A stretch of 64,000 bases of DNA from Azohydromonas lata NBRC 102462 (GCF_001571085.1 NZ_BCTC01000003.1:85197-149196); one strand, 5' to 3'; positions 42,499 through 51,261 are shown, counted from the first letter of the stretch. Translations and numbers: made by a program. Notes: generated from the letters alone by a model not told the origin.

Positions 42499-42562
42499 AG
42501 GAGGCCCGCTCGCGGGCCGAACCGTGGCCCTGCTGCGATTCGGCCGCGCCAGCGGGCCTCCT
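42499..42562. repeat. Large imperfect hairpin (REPIN-like repeat)
   Basis: AGGAGGCCCGCT (42499-42510) and its exact reverse complement AGCGGGCCTCCT (42551-42562) enclose a 40-bp middle that is itself partly self-complementary (CGCGGGCCGAA near 42511 and TTCGGCCGCG near 42539). This is the form of two REP elements facing each other. It lies in the 274-bp gap between czcC and the PepSY gene, so it may end or stabilise the czc transcript. No transposase is near. The rest of the gap shows no gene. Confidence 0.65.
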
Positions 42563-42616
42563 GCCGGGCCGTGGGTGCCGGTGCCGCCATGCCGGCAACG
42601 TTGGGCCGCGCCGCCC

Positions 42617-43867
42617 TCAAGGCTCCCCGGCCGCCCACAGCCTTCCCGCTTCCAGCTCCACACGCCACGCCGCGCCCCAGGCTTCCACCGCGGCCAGCGT
42701 GGCGGCCAGGCGCTGCTCGTTGGCCAGGCGGCGCGCGGACAGCACGTCGGCCAGGCCGCCTTCGCCCAGCTCGTAGCCGCGGGCAGAACCTTGGGCGCTG
42801 CGCTCCAGGCGGCGCGCGGCCTCGTCCTGGCGCTGCCAGCCGGCCCAGGCCAGCTCGCGCTCGGCCAGGCGCAAGCCGGCCTCGGCCTCCAGGCGGCGTT
42901 GCGCGTCCTGATGGCGCGCCTGCGCCGCCAGCGCCCGCGCGGCGGCCGACTGCGCCGCGGCCTCACGCGCGGCACCGCCCAACGGAAAACTCAGCGACAC
43001 GCCCACGATGCGCTCGCCCGGCGCCGGCCCCGCGCCCACGCGCGCACCCAACACGGGGTCGGCGCGGCGCTCGGCCGACTCCACCCGCGCCTGGGCCTGC
43101 GCCACCAGCGCCTCCTGGCGTGCGGCCTCCAGCTCGGGGCTGGCCTGCAGCCACTGGCCCACGTCCACCGGCACCGGCGCGGCGGGCGGCGGCAGCGGCG
43201 CATCCACCACGTCCAGCCCGGGAAACTGGCGCCGCAGCGCCGCGCGTTGCGCGTCGGCGCGGCCCTGGGCCGACGCCCATTGCGCCTGGGCCTGGAAGAG
43301 CGCGGCGTCGGCCTGCAACTGCTCCAGCTCGGCCGCGTCACCCAAACGGCGGCGGCGCTGCACCACCTCCGCCTGGCGCTGCAGCAAGGCCACCTGCGCC
43401 TGCCACACCGCCGCGGACTCGCGCGCCTGCAGCCAGGCGACGTGTCGCTCCAGCAGCGTGCGCGACATCTCGCGCCAGGCCAGCCGCCAGGCGCTCTGCG
43501 CGGCATCCACCCGGGCCTCGCCCAGGCCGGAGGCCGCCTGCGCCTTGGCCGGGGCGCGCCAGCCGCGCTGCACGCCGATGTCCCATTCCCGCTGCGCGGG
43601 CTCGGCGCCGTAGCGGTGGCGCGTGGCGCTGCCGCCCAGCACCCACTCGTTGGGGCCGACGCGCAACTGCCGGCCGTAGGCGCGCTCGGCCTCCAGCCCC
43701 TGGGCCGCGGCGGCCAGCGCGGGCGCATCGGCCAGCACCCGGCGCACCTGCGCCGCGTCCGGCAACGGCAGCGCATTGGGCGCCGGCTGCGCCGCCGCGC
43801 CCAACGCCACGCTCCAACCCATGCCGGCGGCCAGCAACGCCGCGGCCAGTCCCTTGAGCGCCCTCAC
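42617..43867 (-). CDS. czcC: CzcC-like outer-membrane efflux protein
   Basis: 416 aa. Exported TolC-type channel with a signal peptide (LKGLAAALLAAGMGWSVALG) and long coiled helical regions typical of the two-fold outer-membrane efflux repeat (for example AGLRLAERELAWAGWQRQDE and YELGEGGLADVLSARRLANE). GTG 43867 overlaps the DUF3240 stop by four bases, so the genes are coupled. It is shorter than the TolC family average but near CzcC size. It completes the tripartite metal-efflux set with czcA and czcB. Confidence 0.88.
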   Translation of the reverse strand: MRALKGLAAALLAAGMGWSVALGAAAQPAPNALPLPDAAQVRRVLADAPALAAAAQGLEAERAYGRQLRVGPNEWVLGGSATRHRYGAEPAQREWDIGVQRGWRAPAKAQAASGLGEARVDAAQSAWRLAWREMSRTLLERHVAWLQARESAAVWQAQVALLQRQAEVVQRRRRLGDAAELEQLQADAALFQAQAQWASAQGRADAQRAALRRQFPGLDVVDAPLPPPAAPVPVDVGQWLQASPELEAARQEALVAQAQARVESAERRADPVLGARVGAGPAPGERIVGVSLSFPLGGAAREAAAQSAAARALAAQARHQDAQRRLEAEAGLRLAERELAWAGWQRQDEAARRLERSAQGSARGYELGEGGLADVLSARRLANEQRLAATLAAVEAWGAAWRVELEAGRLWAAGEP

Positions 43868-44199
43868 AGCACGCACGCTGCCGTGGGCCGCTCGTTGAAC
43901 GCTTCGAAATGCGCCACCGGCGTGATCCAGAAGCCGCCGTCGCACCCGGCCAGCAGCGCCCGCAGAGGCGGCAGCAGCGACTCGCACACCGGCTGCGGCA
44001 GGATGAGCTTCACTTCCGTGCGCGAGGCAAAGCCCAGCACGCGCTCCTCGTCCAGTTGCATGCGCACCAGCGGCCCGCGCGCGGCCACCGCATGCATGCT
44101 GAACTCCACCTGCGCCGCGTCGTGCGTGAGCAGGAAATCGATCACCCGCTGCTGCGCGTGCGTGGGCACGAGCAGGGTCAGGCACACCATGGTTGCCAT
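43864..44199 (-). CDS. DUF3240 family protein
   Basis: 111 aa. Small cytoplasmic PII-like protein: VCLTLLVPTHAQQRVIDFLL, FSMHAVAARGPLVRMQLDEE, RVLGFASRTEVKLILPQPVC and GGFWITPVAHFEAF. The L-V-P and W-I-T-P-V elements fit DUF3240, whose genes usually accompany RND metal exporters. ATG 44199 is preceded by GGGAGC. It lies 21 bp after czcA and overlaps czcC. A sensing or regulatory role on the exporter is plausible from the fold, not shown. Confidence 0.88.
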   Translation of the reverse strand: MATMVCLTLLVPTHAQQRVIDFLLTHDAAQVEFSMHAVAARGPLVRMQLDEERVLGFASRTEVKLILPQPVCESLLPPLRALLAGCDGGFWITPVAHFEAFNERPTAACVL

Positions 44200-44220
44200 C
44201 ACAAGCTCCCGTGTTTGAAA

Positions 44221-47200
44221 TCAAAGTGTGGAAGAGGACGAGGCCGCGGCCGGCGCCACGCCGAAGCGGCGGAACAGCAGCGGCAGCAGCAAGAGGGTCA
44301 GCGCCGTGGAGCTCAGCAGCCCGCCCGTGACCACGATGGCCAGCGGCTTCTGGATCTCCGAGCCCGGCCCGCTGGCGAACAGCAGCGGCACCAGGCCCGC
44401 GCCGGTGATGGCCGCCGTCATCAGCACCGGGCGCAGCCGCCGCCGCGCGCCCTCCACCACCACGCGCGCCAGCGGCATGCCCCGGCCCAGCAGCTCGTTG
44501 AAGTGGCTCACCATCACCACGCCGTTGAGCACCGCGATGCCCAGCAGCGCAATGAAGCCCACCGACGCCGGCACCGACAGGTACTCCCCCGCCACCGCCA
44601 GCGCGCCCACGCCGCCGATGAGCGCCAGCGGGATGTTGGCCAGCACCAGCAGCGCCTGGCGCACCGAGCCGAAGGTGGAGAACAGCAGGAAGAACACCAG
44701 CCCAAGCGCCACCGGCACCACCAGCGCCAGCCGCGCCGCGGCGCGCTGCTGGTTCTCGAACTGCCCGCCCCACTCCACCGCGTAGCCCGCGGGCAGCGGC
44801 ACCTGCGCGGCCACGGCCTTCTTCGCTTCCTCCACGAAGCCCACCAGGTCGCGCCCGCGCACGTTGGCCTGCACCACGGCGTAGCGTTGGGCGCGCTCGC
44901 GGTCTATCTTCACCGGCCCCTCCACGCGGCGCAGCTGCGCCACGCTGGCCAGCGGCACGGCATGGCCGCCGGCCGTGGTCAGGCGCAGCGCCTCGAAGTC
45001 CGCCGGCGAGGCGCGCAGCGACTCGCTGCCGCGCACCACCAGCGGCACGCGCCGCCCGCCCTCGTGCACCACGCCCACGGGCTGCCCCTCCACCCAGCGG
45101 CGCAGGTCGGCCTGCACCTGCTGCGCGTCCAGGCCGAAGCGGCCCGCGGCCAGCCGGTCCATGCGCACCTGCAGGTATTGCACGCCGTCGTTGCGCAGCG
45201 TCAGCGTGTCGGTGGCGCCCTCCAGCCTGGCCACCACGCCTTCGATCTTCGAGGCCAAGGCGTTGAGCTGTGCCAACTGCGGGCCGCGGATCTTGATGGC
45301 CACGTCGCCTCGCACACCCGTGAGCATCTCGGACACGCGCATGTCTATGGGCTGAGTAAAAGCCACGTCTACGCCGGGGAAGTCGGCCATGACTTCCCGC
45401 AGTTGTGCCGTCAACCACTCGGGGTCCGGCGTGCGCCACTGCTCGCGCGGTTTCAAGACGAGGAAGGAATCGGTCTGGTTGAGCCCCATGGGGTCCAGGC
45501 CCAGCTCGTCGGAGCCGCTGCGCGCCACCACGGACTGGATCTCCGGCACGCGCCGCAGCACCGCCTGCTGCACGCGCAGGTCCAGCGCCACGGTCTGCTC
45601 CAGGCCGATGGAGGGCAGCTTTTCGAGCTGCATGATCAGGTCGCCCTCGTCCAGCGTGGGCAGGAAGATCTTGCCCACCAGCGTGAACAGCACGGCCGCC
45701 GCCGCCAGCGCGGCGGTGGCGCCGGCCACCATGGTGCGCTCGTGGGAGAGCGCCCAAGCCAGCAGCACGTCGTAGCGCGCGTGCAGCCAGCGCACCAGCG
45801 CCGTCTCGTGCGCGGGGCCGGTCTGGAGCAGCCACGAGGCCAGCACCGGCACCACCGTGAGCGACAGCAGCAGCGACACCGCCAGCGCGAACACGATGGT
45901 CAGCGCCACCGGCGCAAACAGCTTGCCCTCCAGCCCCTGCAGGCTCAGCAGCGGCAGGAACACGATGATGATGACGGCGATGCCCGCCACCACGGGCGCG
46001 GCCGTCTCCGCCGCCGCGTGGTAGACGAGGTGCAGCAGCGGCAGCCGCCGCGCGCGCTCGCCCTGCGACAGGGCGGTCTCCACGTTCTCCACCACCACCA
46101 CGGCGCCGTCCACCAGCATGCCGATGGCGATGGCCAGGCCGCCCAGGCTCATGAGGTTGGCCGACAGGCCGAAGGCGCGCATGAGCACGAAGGTGCCCAG
46201 GGCCGACAGCGGCAGCATCAGCGCCACCACCAGCGCCGCGCGCAGGTTCCCCAGAAAAGCCAGCAGCAGCGCCAGCACCAGCACGACCGCCTCCAGCAGC
46301 GAGCGTCCCACCGTGCCCACGGCGCGGTCTATGAGGCTGGAGCGGTCGTAGAAGGCCACGACCTTCATGCCCGGCGGCAGCGCGGGTGCCAGCTCGTCCA
46401 GGCGCTGCTTGACGCCGGCCACCACTTCGCGCGCATTGGCGCCGCGCAGGCCCAGCACCAGGCCTTCGACAGCCTCGCCCACGCCGTCGCGCGTGACGGC
46501 GCCGTAGCGCGTGAGCTCGCCCATGCGCACCTGCGCCACGTCGGCCACGCGCACCACCGCGCCGTCGGACGCGCGCACCACGGTGTGGCGCACGTCGTCC
46601 AGCGTCTGGATGGCGCCCTCGGCGCGGACGATCAATGCTTGCTCGCCGTCGGCCAGCCGCCCCGCGCCGTCGTTGCGGTTGCCCGCATCCAGCGCCTGCT
46701 CCACCTGCGCCAGCGTGAGGCCGCGTGCCAGCAGTGCCGTGGGGTCGGGCACCACCTCGAACGTTTCCACCCGGCCCCCCAGGCTGTTGACGTCGGCCAC
46801 GCCGGGCAGGGTGCGCAGCGCCGGGCGTACCACCCAGTCCAGCACGCGGCGCTTGTCCTCCAGCGGCTGCGGGCCCTCCAGCGTGAACATGAACATCTCG
46901 CCCAACGGGGTGGTGATGGGCGCGAGGCCGCCGTCCACGCCGCCGGGCAGGCTCTTGAGCACGCCGGCCAGGCGCTCGTTGACCTGCTGGCGCGCCCAAT
47001 ACACGTCGGTGCCGTCCTCGAAGTCCAGCGTGACGTCGGCCAGCGCGTACTTGGACGTGGAGCGCAGCATCTTCTGCTGCGGGATGCCCAGCAGCTCCTG
47101 CTCTATGGGCACGGTGATGCGCGATTCGACCTCCTCCGGCGTCATGCCCGGCGCCTTGAGGATCAGCTTGACCTGCGTGGTGGAGACGTCGGGGAAGGCG

Positions 47201-47310
47201 TCGATGGGCAGGCTTTTCCAGGCCAGCGTGCCGGCGGCCACCAGCAGCGCCACGAGGATGAGCACCAGCAGCCGCTGGCGCAGCGCGAAGGCGATGAGGG
47301 CGCGCAACAT
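44221..47310 (-). CDS. czcA: CzcA-type heavy-metal RND exporter
   Basis: 1029 aa, twelve membrane helices with two large periplasmic loops. Proton-antiport driven export of cations. The helix-4 motif reads AIGMLVDGAVVVVEN: Asp401 and Glu408 of the proton relay are kept, but the first Asp of the classic DFG motif is Ala395, as in Cu/Ag exporters. Other family marks are SLPIDAFPDVS, LPSIGLEQTVALDLRVQQAV and FLLLFSTFGSVRQALLVL. Metal specificity therefore cannot be assigned. It lies 18 bp after czcB and 21 bp before DUF3240. Confidence 0.93.
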   Translation of the reverse strand: MLRALIAFALRQRLLVLILVALLVAAGTLAWKSLPIDAFPDVSTTQVKLILKAPGMTPEEVESRITVPIEQELLGIPQQKMLRSTSKYALADVTLDFEDGTDVYWARQQVNERLAGVLKSLPGGVDGGLAPITTPLGEMFMFTLEGPQPLEDKRRVLDWVVRPALRTLPGVADVNSLGGRVETFEVVPDPTALLARGLTLAQVEQALDAGNRNDGAGRLADGEQALIVRAEGAIQTLDDVRHTVVRASDGAVVRVADVAQVRMGELTRYGAVTRDGVGEAVEGLVLGLRGANAREVVAGVKQRLDELAPALPPGMKVVAFYDRSSLIDRAVGTVGRSLLEAVVLVLALLLAFLGNLRAALVVALMLPLSALGTFVLMRAFGLSANLMSLGGLAIAIGMLVDGAVVVVENVETALSQGERARRLPLLHLVYHAAAETAAPVVAGIAVIIIVFLPLLSLQGLEGKLFAPVALTIVFALAVSLLLSLTVVPVLASWLLQTGPAHETALVRWLHARYDVLLAWALSHERTMVAGATAALAAAAVLFTLVGKIFLPTLDEGDLIMQLEKLPSIGLEQTVALDLRVQQAVLRRVPEIQSVVARSGSDELGLDPMGLNQTDSFLVLKPREQWRTPDPEWLTAQLREVMADFPGVDVAFTQPIDMRVSEMLTGVRGDVAIKIRGPQLAQLNALASKIEGVVARLEGATDTLTLRNDGVQYLQVRMDRLAAGRFGLDAQQVQADLRRWVEGQPVGVVHEGGRRVPLVVRGSESLRASPADFEALRLTTAGGHAVPLASVAQLRRVEGPVKIDRERAQRYAVVQANVRGRDLVGFVEEAKKAVAAQVPLPAGYAVEWGGQFENQQRAAARLALVVPVALGLVFFLLFSTFGSVRQALLVLANIPLALIGGVGALAVAGEYLSVPASVGFIALLGIAVLNGVVMVSHFNELLGRGMPLARVVVEGARRRLRPVLMTAAITGAGLVPLLFASGPGSEIQKPLAIVVTGGLLSSTALTLLLLPLLFRRFGVAPAAASSSSTL

Positions 47311-47328
47311 GGCAGCCGTCTTCCGCGC

Positions 47329-48402
47329 TCAGGGCCGCGACAGCGCCAGCAGCGCCGCCGTGCCCTGCACCACCACCGCCGTGCCCGGCGCCAGCCCCGC
47401 CACCAGCGCCTGGCCGCCCGTGGCCGAAAGCGGCGTCACCGGCTGCAGCGCGTAGCGCCCCGGCGCGCGCTGCACGAACACCGCCACGCCGCCGCCCTGG
47501 CGCACCAGCGCGGCGGCGGGCAGTTGCACGGCGCCGGACTGGGAAGCGGCGCCGCCCTCGCGGGCGAGCTGCACTTCCACCACCTCGCCCGCGCGCAGCC
47601 GCGCGTTGGGGGCCAGCTCGGCGCGCACCGTCACGGCCTGCGTGGCCGGGTCCGCCGCCGCCCCCAGGCGCAGCACGCGGCCCGTGGCCTCGCGGCCGGC
47701 CACGCGCAGCGTGTCGCCCACGCGCAGCGCATCGGCCTGCGCGGCGGGCACCTGCACCTCCAGCCACAGCGGCGAGAGCGTGGCCACGCGCAGCAGCGGC
47801 GCGGCGCCTTCCACGCGCTGGCCCGGCGTAGCGGACAGCTCCAGCACCGTGCCGGCGATGGGGCTGCGCAGGACGATCTCGCCGCCGCTGCCCGCGCCGC
47901 CGGCCATCTGCACGGCCTGGCGCCGCTCCTGGGAAAGCGTCTGGGCCTGGCGATGGGTGGCGCGGCTGGCTTCCAGGCGGGAAGCGGCAATCAAGCCCTC
48001 AGCGTGCAATTGCTCGTCGCGCTGCAGCGACTGCTGCGCGAGCCGGGCCTGGCTGTCGGCCTGCAGGGCCTCGCGCTGCAGTGCCTGCGCCTCGGTGCTG
48101 CGCAGCACGGCCAGCACCTGGCCGGCGCGCACCGTGTCGCCCGCGGCAACGTGCACGCCCATCACCAGCGCCGCCAGCGGCGCGGCCACCACGCGCTGCT
48201 GCGCCGGGGGAACGACCACGCGCCCCGGATGCGTGGCCAGCGCCGCGCCCGCGCCGGGCTGGGCCACCTGGGTGGCAATCCCCAGCGACTGCACTTGCGC
48301 GGGCGTGATTTCAATGGGAGCCGGCTCGGCGGCCAACGTGGCGCTGAGCCACAAGGCCGCGGCCAGGGCGGGCCAGCGGCGCAAAAAGGTTGTTGTTGTC
48401 AT
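47329..48402 (-). CDS. czcB: CzcB-like periplasmic adaptor (membrane fusion protein)
   Basis: 357 aa. A signal peptide (RWPALAAALWLSATLAAEPA) is followed by a lipoyl/barrel half (VVAAPLAALVMGVHVAAGDT), a helical hairpin (LQADSQARLAQQSLQRDEQL to RQAQTLSQERRQAVQ), the second barrel half (EIVLRSPIAGTVLELSATPG) and a membrane-proximal domain. It bridges czcA and czcC. No His-rich metal-binding insert is seen. It heads the minus-strand operon; the promoter must lie in the 120 bp before it, shared with the SDR remnant. Confidence 0.92.
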   Translation of the reverse strand: MTTTTFLRRWPALAAALWLSATLAAEPAPIEITPAQVQSLGIATQVAQPGAGAALATHPGRVVVPPAQQRVVAAPLAALVMGVHVAAGDTVRAGQVLAVLRSTEAQALQREALQADSQARLAQQSLQRDEQLHAEGLIAASRLEASRATHRQAQTLSQERRQAVQMAGGAGSGGEIVLRSPIAGTVLELSATPGQRVEGAAPLLRVATLSPLWLEVQVPAAQADALRVGDTLRVAGREATGRVLRLGAAADPATQAVTVRAELAPNARLRAGEVVEVQLAREGGAASQSGAVQLPAAALVRQGGGVAVFVQRAPGRYALQPVTPLSATGGQALVAGLAPGTAVVVQGTAALLALSRP

Positions 48403-48525
48403 CGGGAGCTGCAGGAAGAGCCGATGAGGCAGCGTATCCATGGGGCCTGAAGGCTTTATTAATGGGTCAGCCCCGTGGTAAGGGTGCGCGGCGCTTTTGC
48501 GATACGGCTGACACAGGAAACCGTT

Positions 48526-49128
48526 ATGTGGCTCAACCATTGGGCCGTGCGGGCGAAGCTGCTGCCGAACCCGTTGACGCCGGCATCTGCCACCGACGAG
48601 ATCCTGCCCGCGCCCTTGCGGCACAAGAGCCGCGTGCACCTGACGATGGTGCAGCTCAGCGCCTTCAACACGCCGCAGTTCGACTGGGGCCGCACCACGC
48701 TCACCGAGCAGCCCCGGTCCATGGGCAAGGTGTTCCAGCCGGAGGTGGCCGCGCGCGCCATCTGGTGGGCCGCCACGCACCGGCGGCGCGAGCTGTGGGT
48801 GGGCTGGCCGGCGATGCAGGCCATCGTGGCCAACAAGTTCTTCCCCGGTCTGCTGGACCGGCTGCTGGCCCGCACGGCCGTGGCGGGCCAGAGCACCGGA
48901 GCGCCGCTGCCCTCGCCCCGCCCCGACAACCTTTGGGCCCCCGTGCCGGGCGACCATGGCGCGCACGGCCGCTTCGGCGCCGAGGCGCACTTGCACAGCC
49001 TGCAGTTGCAGCTGGATTTGCAGCGCGGCTGGCTCGCCGCCGCGCTGCTTGGGCTGGTGGCGGTGGGCGCGGCCGGCTGGTGGGCAGGCGGCAGGCGCCG
49101 CCTCAGGCCGCCGGGCCGTTGGACTTGA
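48526..49128 (+). pseudogene. C-terminal remnant of an SDR oxidoreductase
   Basis: Open frame of 200 codons. From about 48619 it reads like the second half of a long-chain SDR protein (HKSRVHLTMVQLSAFNTPQF, then VFQPEVAARAIWWAATHRRR, ELWVGWPAMQAIVANKFFPG and LLDRLLARTAVAGQ) with the usual C-terminal NLWAPVPGDHGAHGRFG and a membrane helix. The Rossmann NAD(P)-binding half with its G-x-x-x-G-x-G and Y-x-x-x-K motifs is absent. The first 30 codons do not look SDR-like. AGGAAA at 48515 before ATG 48526 could still allow translation. Its 3' end overlaps the next gene by 26 bp, in the opposite direction. Confidence 0.65.
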
Positions 49129-50332
49129 GGTACACGTGCAGCGCCTGCATCCTGTCCAGCGGCGGGTCCACGTGCACCAGGCCGGGCGACACCGCCGTGC
49201 AGACGGCATGCTTGGCTTGCGTGGTGAAGCGCAGCCGCGGCTCCGCCATGCTCGCACCCTCGGCATTGAGCAGCGCGGCCACCACGGGCGCGTTGGCACG
49301 CTCGCCGCGGGCCAGCACGATGCCGGTTTCCCGGCTGGCCAGCCGCACGAAACAGCCCGGCGGATACAAGCCCACGGCCTTGAGCATGAGCGAGCCCGTG
49401 GGGTCGGGCTTGCCATCCGTGCCCAGGCAGGCCTGCTGCGCGGCCTGCGTGGCCGAAAGCGCCTCGCGCCCGGCGCGGCGGCTGAGCATGGCGCTGTAGC
49501 GGTCCACGCGGCGCAGCAGGTGCGCCATCTCCTGGCCCGGCGTGAGCGACGACGGCGCGCGCGCCGCGAGGCTGTCGTCATGGTGAAGCTGCACGGCCTC
49601 CAGCCAGGCCGGGTCCGTCACGCCGCTGTGCCGCAGCCACCACGCGCCCTCGGCCGGATGGCGGTCAATCTTGGCGCGCTGCTGCTCGTCCACGATGGGC
49701 CCCACGTGGCACACCAGTTCGTCCTGCAACTGCCAGGAGGCCACGTTCATGGTCAGCGCGGCCTTGTCCAGCACGGCGATGCGCTCCTCGCTCCAGCCCA
49801 GCTCCCGCGCCGCCTCGCCGGCAATGAGCATGCAGCGCAGCGCCTGGCGGCTGCTGTAGAGGGCCGTTCGGCGCGAGCCGGTGTGGATGAAATAGAACAG
49901 CGCCTCGTCCACGCGCCGGCACACCATGGCGCGCATTTGGGCCTGCACGTCCTGCACCGCCCGCACCCAGCCCACGTCGCGCCGTGCCGCCTGCACGGCG
50001 CGGTCCAGCGCCAGCACCACGTGCTCCCATTCCTCGCCCGGCAGGGGAGCCTGCACGGGCGGCACCGGGTCCGGCCGGGCCTGCGCCAGTTGCGACAGGC
50101 TGGCGTTGCTCTGCATCACCTTGTCCACGGCGCGCGCCAGGCCGCGGCGCCAGGCATCGTGGTCGGCGCGCTGCACGAACAAGGCCTGCTGCCGGCCCAG
50201 CTTGGCCTGCACGCGCACATCGGCCAAGGGTGCGTGCGCGGGCAACAACAAGCGCCCATCGGCCGCGTACACCGAAAAAGGCAAGAGGGCATGGCCGCTG
50301 ACATGCTCAGCGGCAAGCGGAACGAGATTCAT
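49103..50332 (-). CDS. Degenerate HD-GYP-like protein, 409 aa
   Basis: Cytoplasmic. The middle (residues about 165-300) has the helical order of an HD-GYP phosphodiesterase: RHPAEGAWWLRHSGVTDPAW keeps the second His, AVQLHHDDS keeps the HH pair, and LLRRVDRYSAMLSRRAGREA keeps the final Asp. The eponymous HD (expected in LHDIGK) is replaced by TMNVA, and the GYP motif is missing, so catalysis of c-di-GMP breakdown is unlikely. A regulatory or scaffolding role is possible. ATG 50332 follows an AT-rich upstream region. Confidence 0.65.
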   Translation of the reverse strand: MNLVPLAAEHVSGHALLPFSVYAADGRLLLPAHAPLADVRVQAKLGRQQALFVQRADHDAWRRGLARAVDKVMQSNASLSQLAQARPDPVPPVQAPLPGEEWEHVVLALDRAVQAARRDVGWVRAVQDVQAQMRAMVCRRVDEALFYFIHTGSRRTALYSSRQALRCMLIAGEAARELGWSEERIAVLDKAALTMNVASWQLQDELVCHVGPIVDEQQRAKIDRHPAEGAWWLRHSGVTDPAWLEAVQLHHDDSLAARAPSSLTPGQEMAHLLRRVDRYSAMLSRRAGREALSATQAAQQACLGTDGKPDPTGSLMLKAVGLYPPGCFVRLASRETGIVLARGERANAPVVAALLNAEGASMAEPRLRFTTQAKHAVCTAVSPGLVHVDPPLDRMQALHVYLKSNGPAA

Positions 50333-50690
50333 GATGGTCAGTCAGCCCGACGAAGCGCCGGTGCCGCTCCCAAGAAAATCAAAAAGGGAAACCGAAAACA
50401 GTTTTTAAATAAAAACTGCGCCCATTCGAACCTCACTGCCAAACAATATTCACACGGCTTTCATACGCCAGAAAGCCGAATCTTAATAAAATTTAAATCC
50501 GCAGATCTGACGATGCAAGCATGCTCGCTCGCAAGTTGATGTTTTTGCACACGCATCAGAAGTCATCGACAAAAAAATTCAAATGCAAGCTGGTTTGCGG
50601 CTAGTCAAATATTACCTGAACCCTTGATCTATAAGCGCGACACGGCGCCGGAAGCCGGCGCAGTCCGATGCAGGGCCTGAAGGCGGCCTC
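50333..50690. other. AT-rich intergenic region with a perfect inverted repeat
   Basis: This 358-bp gap between two minus-strand genes is strikingly AT-rich for the window. CAGTTTTT-AAAT-AAAAACTG (50399-50418) is a perfect 8-bp-arm palindrome close to the start of the HD-GYP-like gene, and a second hairpin GCGCCGG-AAG-CCGGCGC lies at 50645-50661, just past the DUF1428 stop. The first may be a regulator site or an intrinsic terminator reading either way; the second lacks a T-run. No gene is supported here. Confidence 0.5.
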
Positions 50691-51044
50691 TCACACATCC
50701 GCCAGCACCTCAAAGCCTCCATAGATCATGCGCCGCGCGTCGAAGGGCATTTCGCCGCCCGCAGGCGCCATGCGCGGGTCCTTGAGCGCGCGGGCGTTGC
50801 CCTCGTCGCGCACGGCGCGCGAGGGCCAAACGATCCACGAAAACACCACCGTTTCGCCCGGCTGGGCCTGCACGGCGCGGGGGAAATCCGTCACCTGGCC
50901 TGTGGGCACGTCCACGCCCCAGCACTCCACCACGCGCAGCGCGCCGTAATCCTTGAATACCTGCGCGGCTTGCTCGCACAGGGCCCGATATTCCTCTTTC
51001 CTGTGGGCAGGCACGGGGACGACGAAGCCATCGATGTAATGCAT
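50691..51044 (-). CDS. DUF1428 family protein, 117 aa
   Basis: Small cytoplasmic dimeric alpha-beta barrel type protein. Family marks: MHYIDGFVVPVPAHRKEEYR, FKDYGALRVVECWGVDVPTG, ETVVFSWIVWPSRAVRDEGN and MPFDARRMIYGGFEVL. DUF1428 members are often near stress or catabolic genes and resemble NIPSNAP/YciI-type folds; no reaction is known. The A-L-R-V-V-E-C-W and F-S-W-I-V-W-P-S motifs are complete. It is divergent from the PQQ sugar dehydrogenase. Confidence 0.92.
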   Translation of the reverse strand: MHYIDGFVVPVPAHRKEEYRALCEQAAQVFKDYGALRVVECWGVDVPTGQVTDFPRAVQAQPGETVVFSWIVWPSRAVRDEGNARALKDPRMAPAGGEMPFDARRMIYGGFEVLADV

Positions 51045-51261
51045 CGCAAATCTCCTTGGGCGCAGCCGGCGGCAGGTCCGGCCGGTGAGGCGGGCAGCTT
51101 GCGATGCGCCCGCTTACCCACGCTGTAAGCGACCTGTATGAGCCGCATCCGCATTTGCTGCAGGCGCACATAACGACAATTTTTTGACGTGAACTTGCAC
51201 GGAACGGGACTTGCCGCGCGACCACACCGCCGCCAGCGGCCGAAGTCGCGAGGAGTCCTCC

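Noticed and set aside
43909..48450. 1513-codon plus-strand open frame across the czc operon
   Set aside because: Antisense shadow of czcA, czcB and czcC; the product is a His/Gln/Arg/Ala-rich sequence with no recognisable domain.
50645..50661. GCGCCGG-AAG-CCGGCGC as an intrinsic terminator of the DUF1428 gene
   Set aside because: No T-run follows on the minus strand; kept only as a hairpin mention in the intergenic entry.
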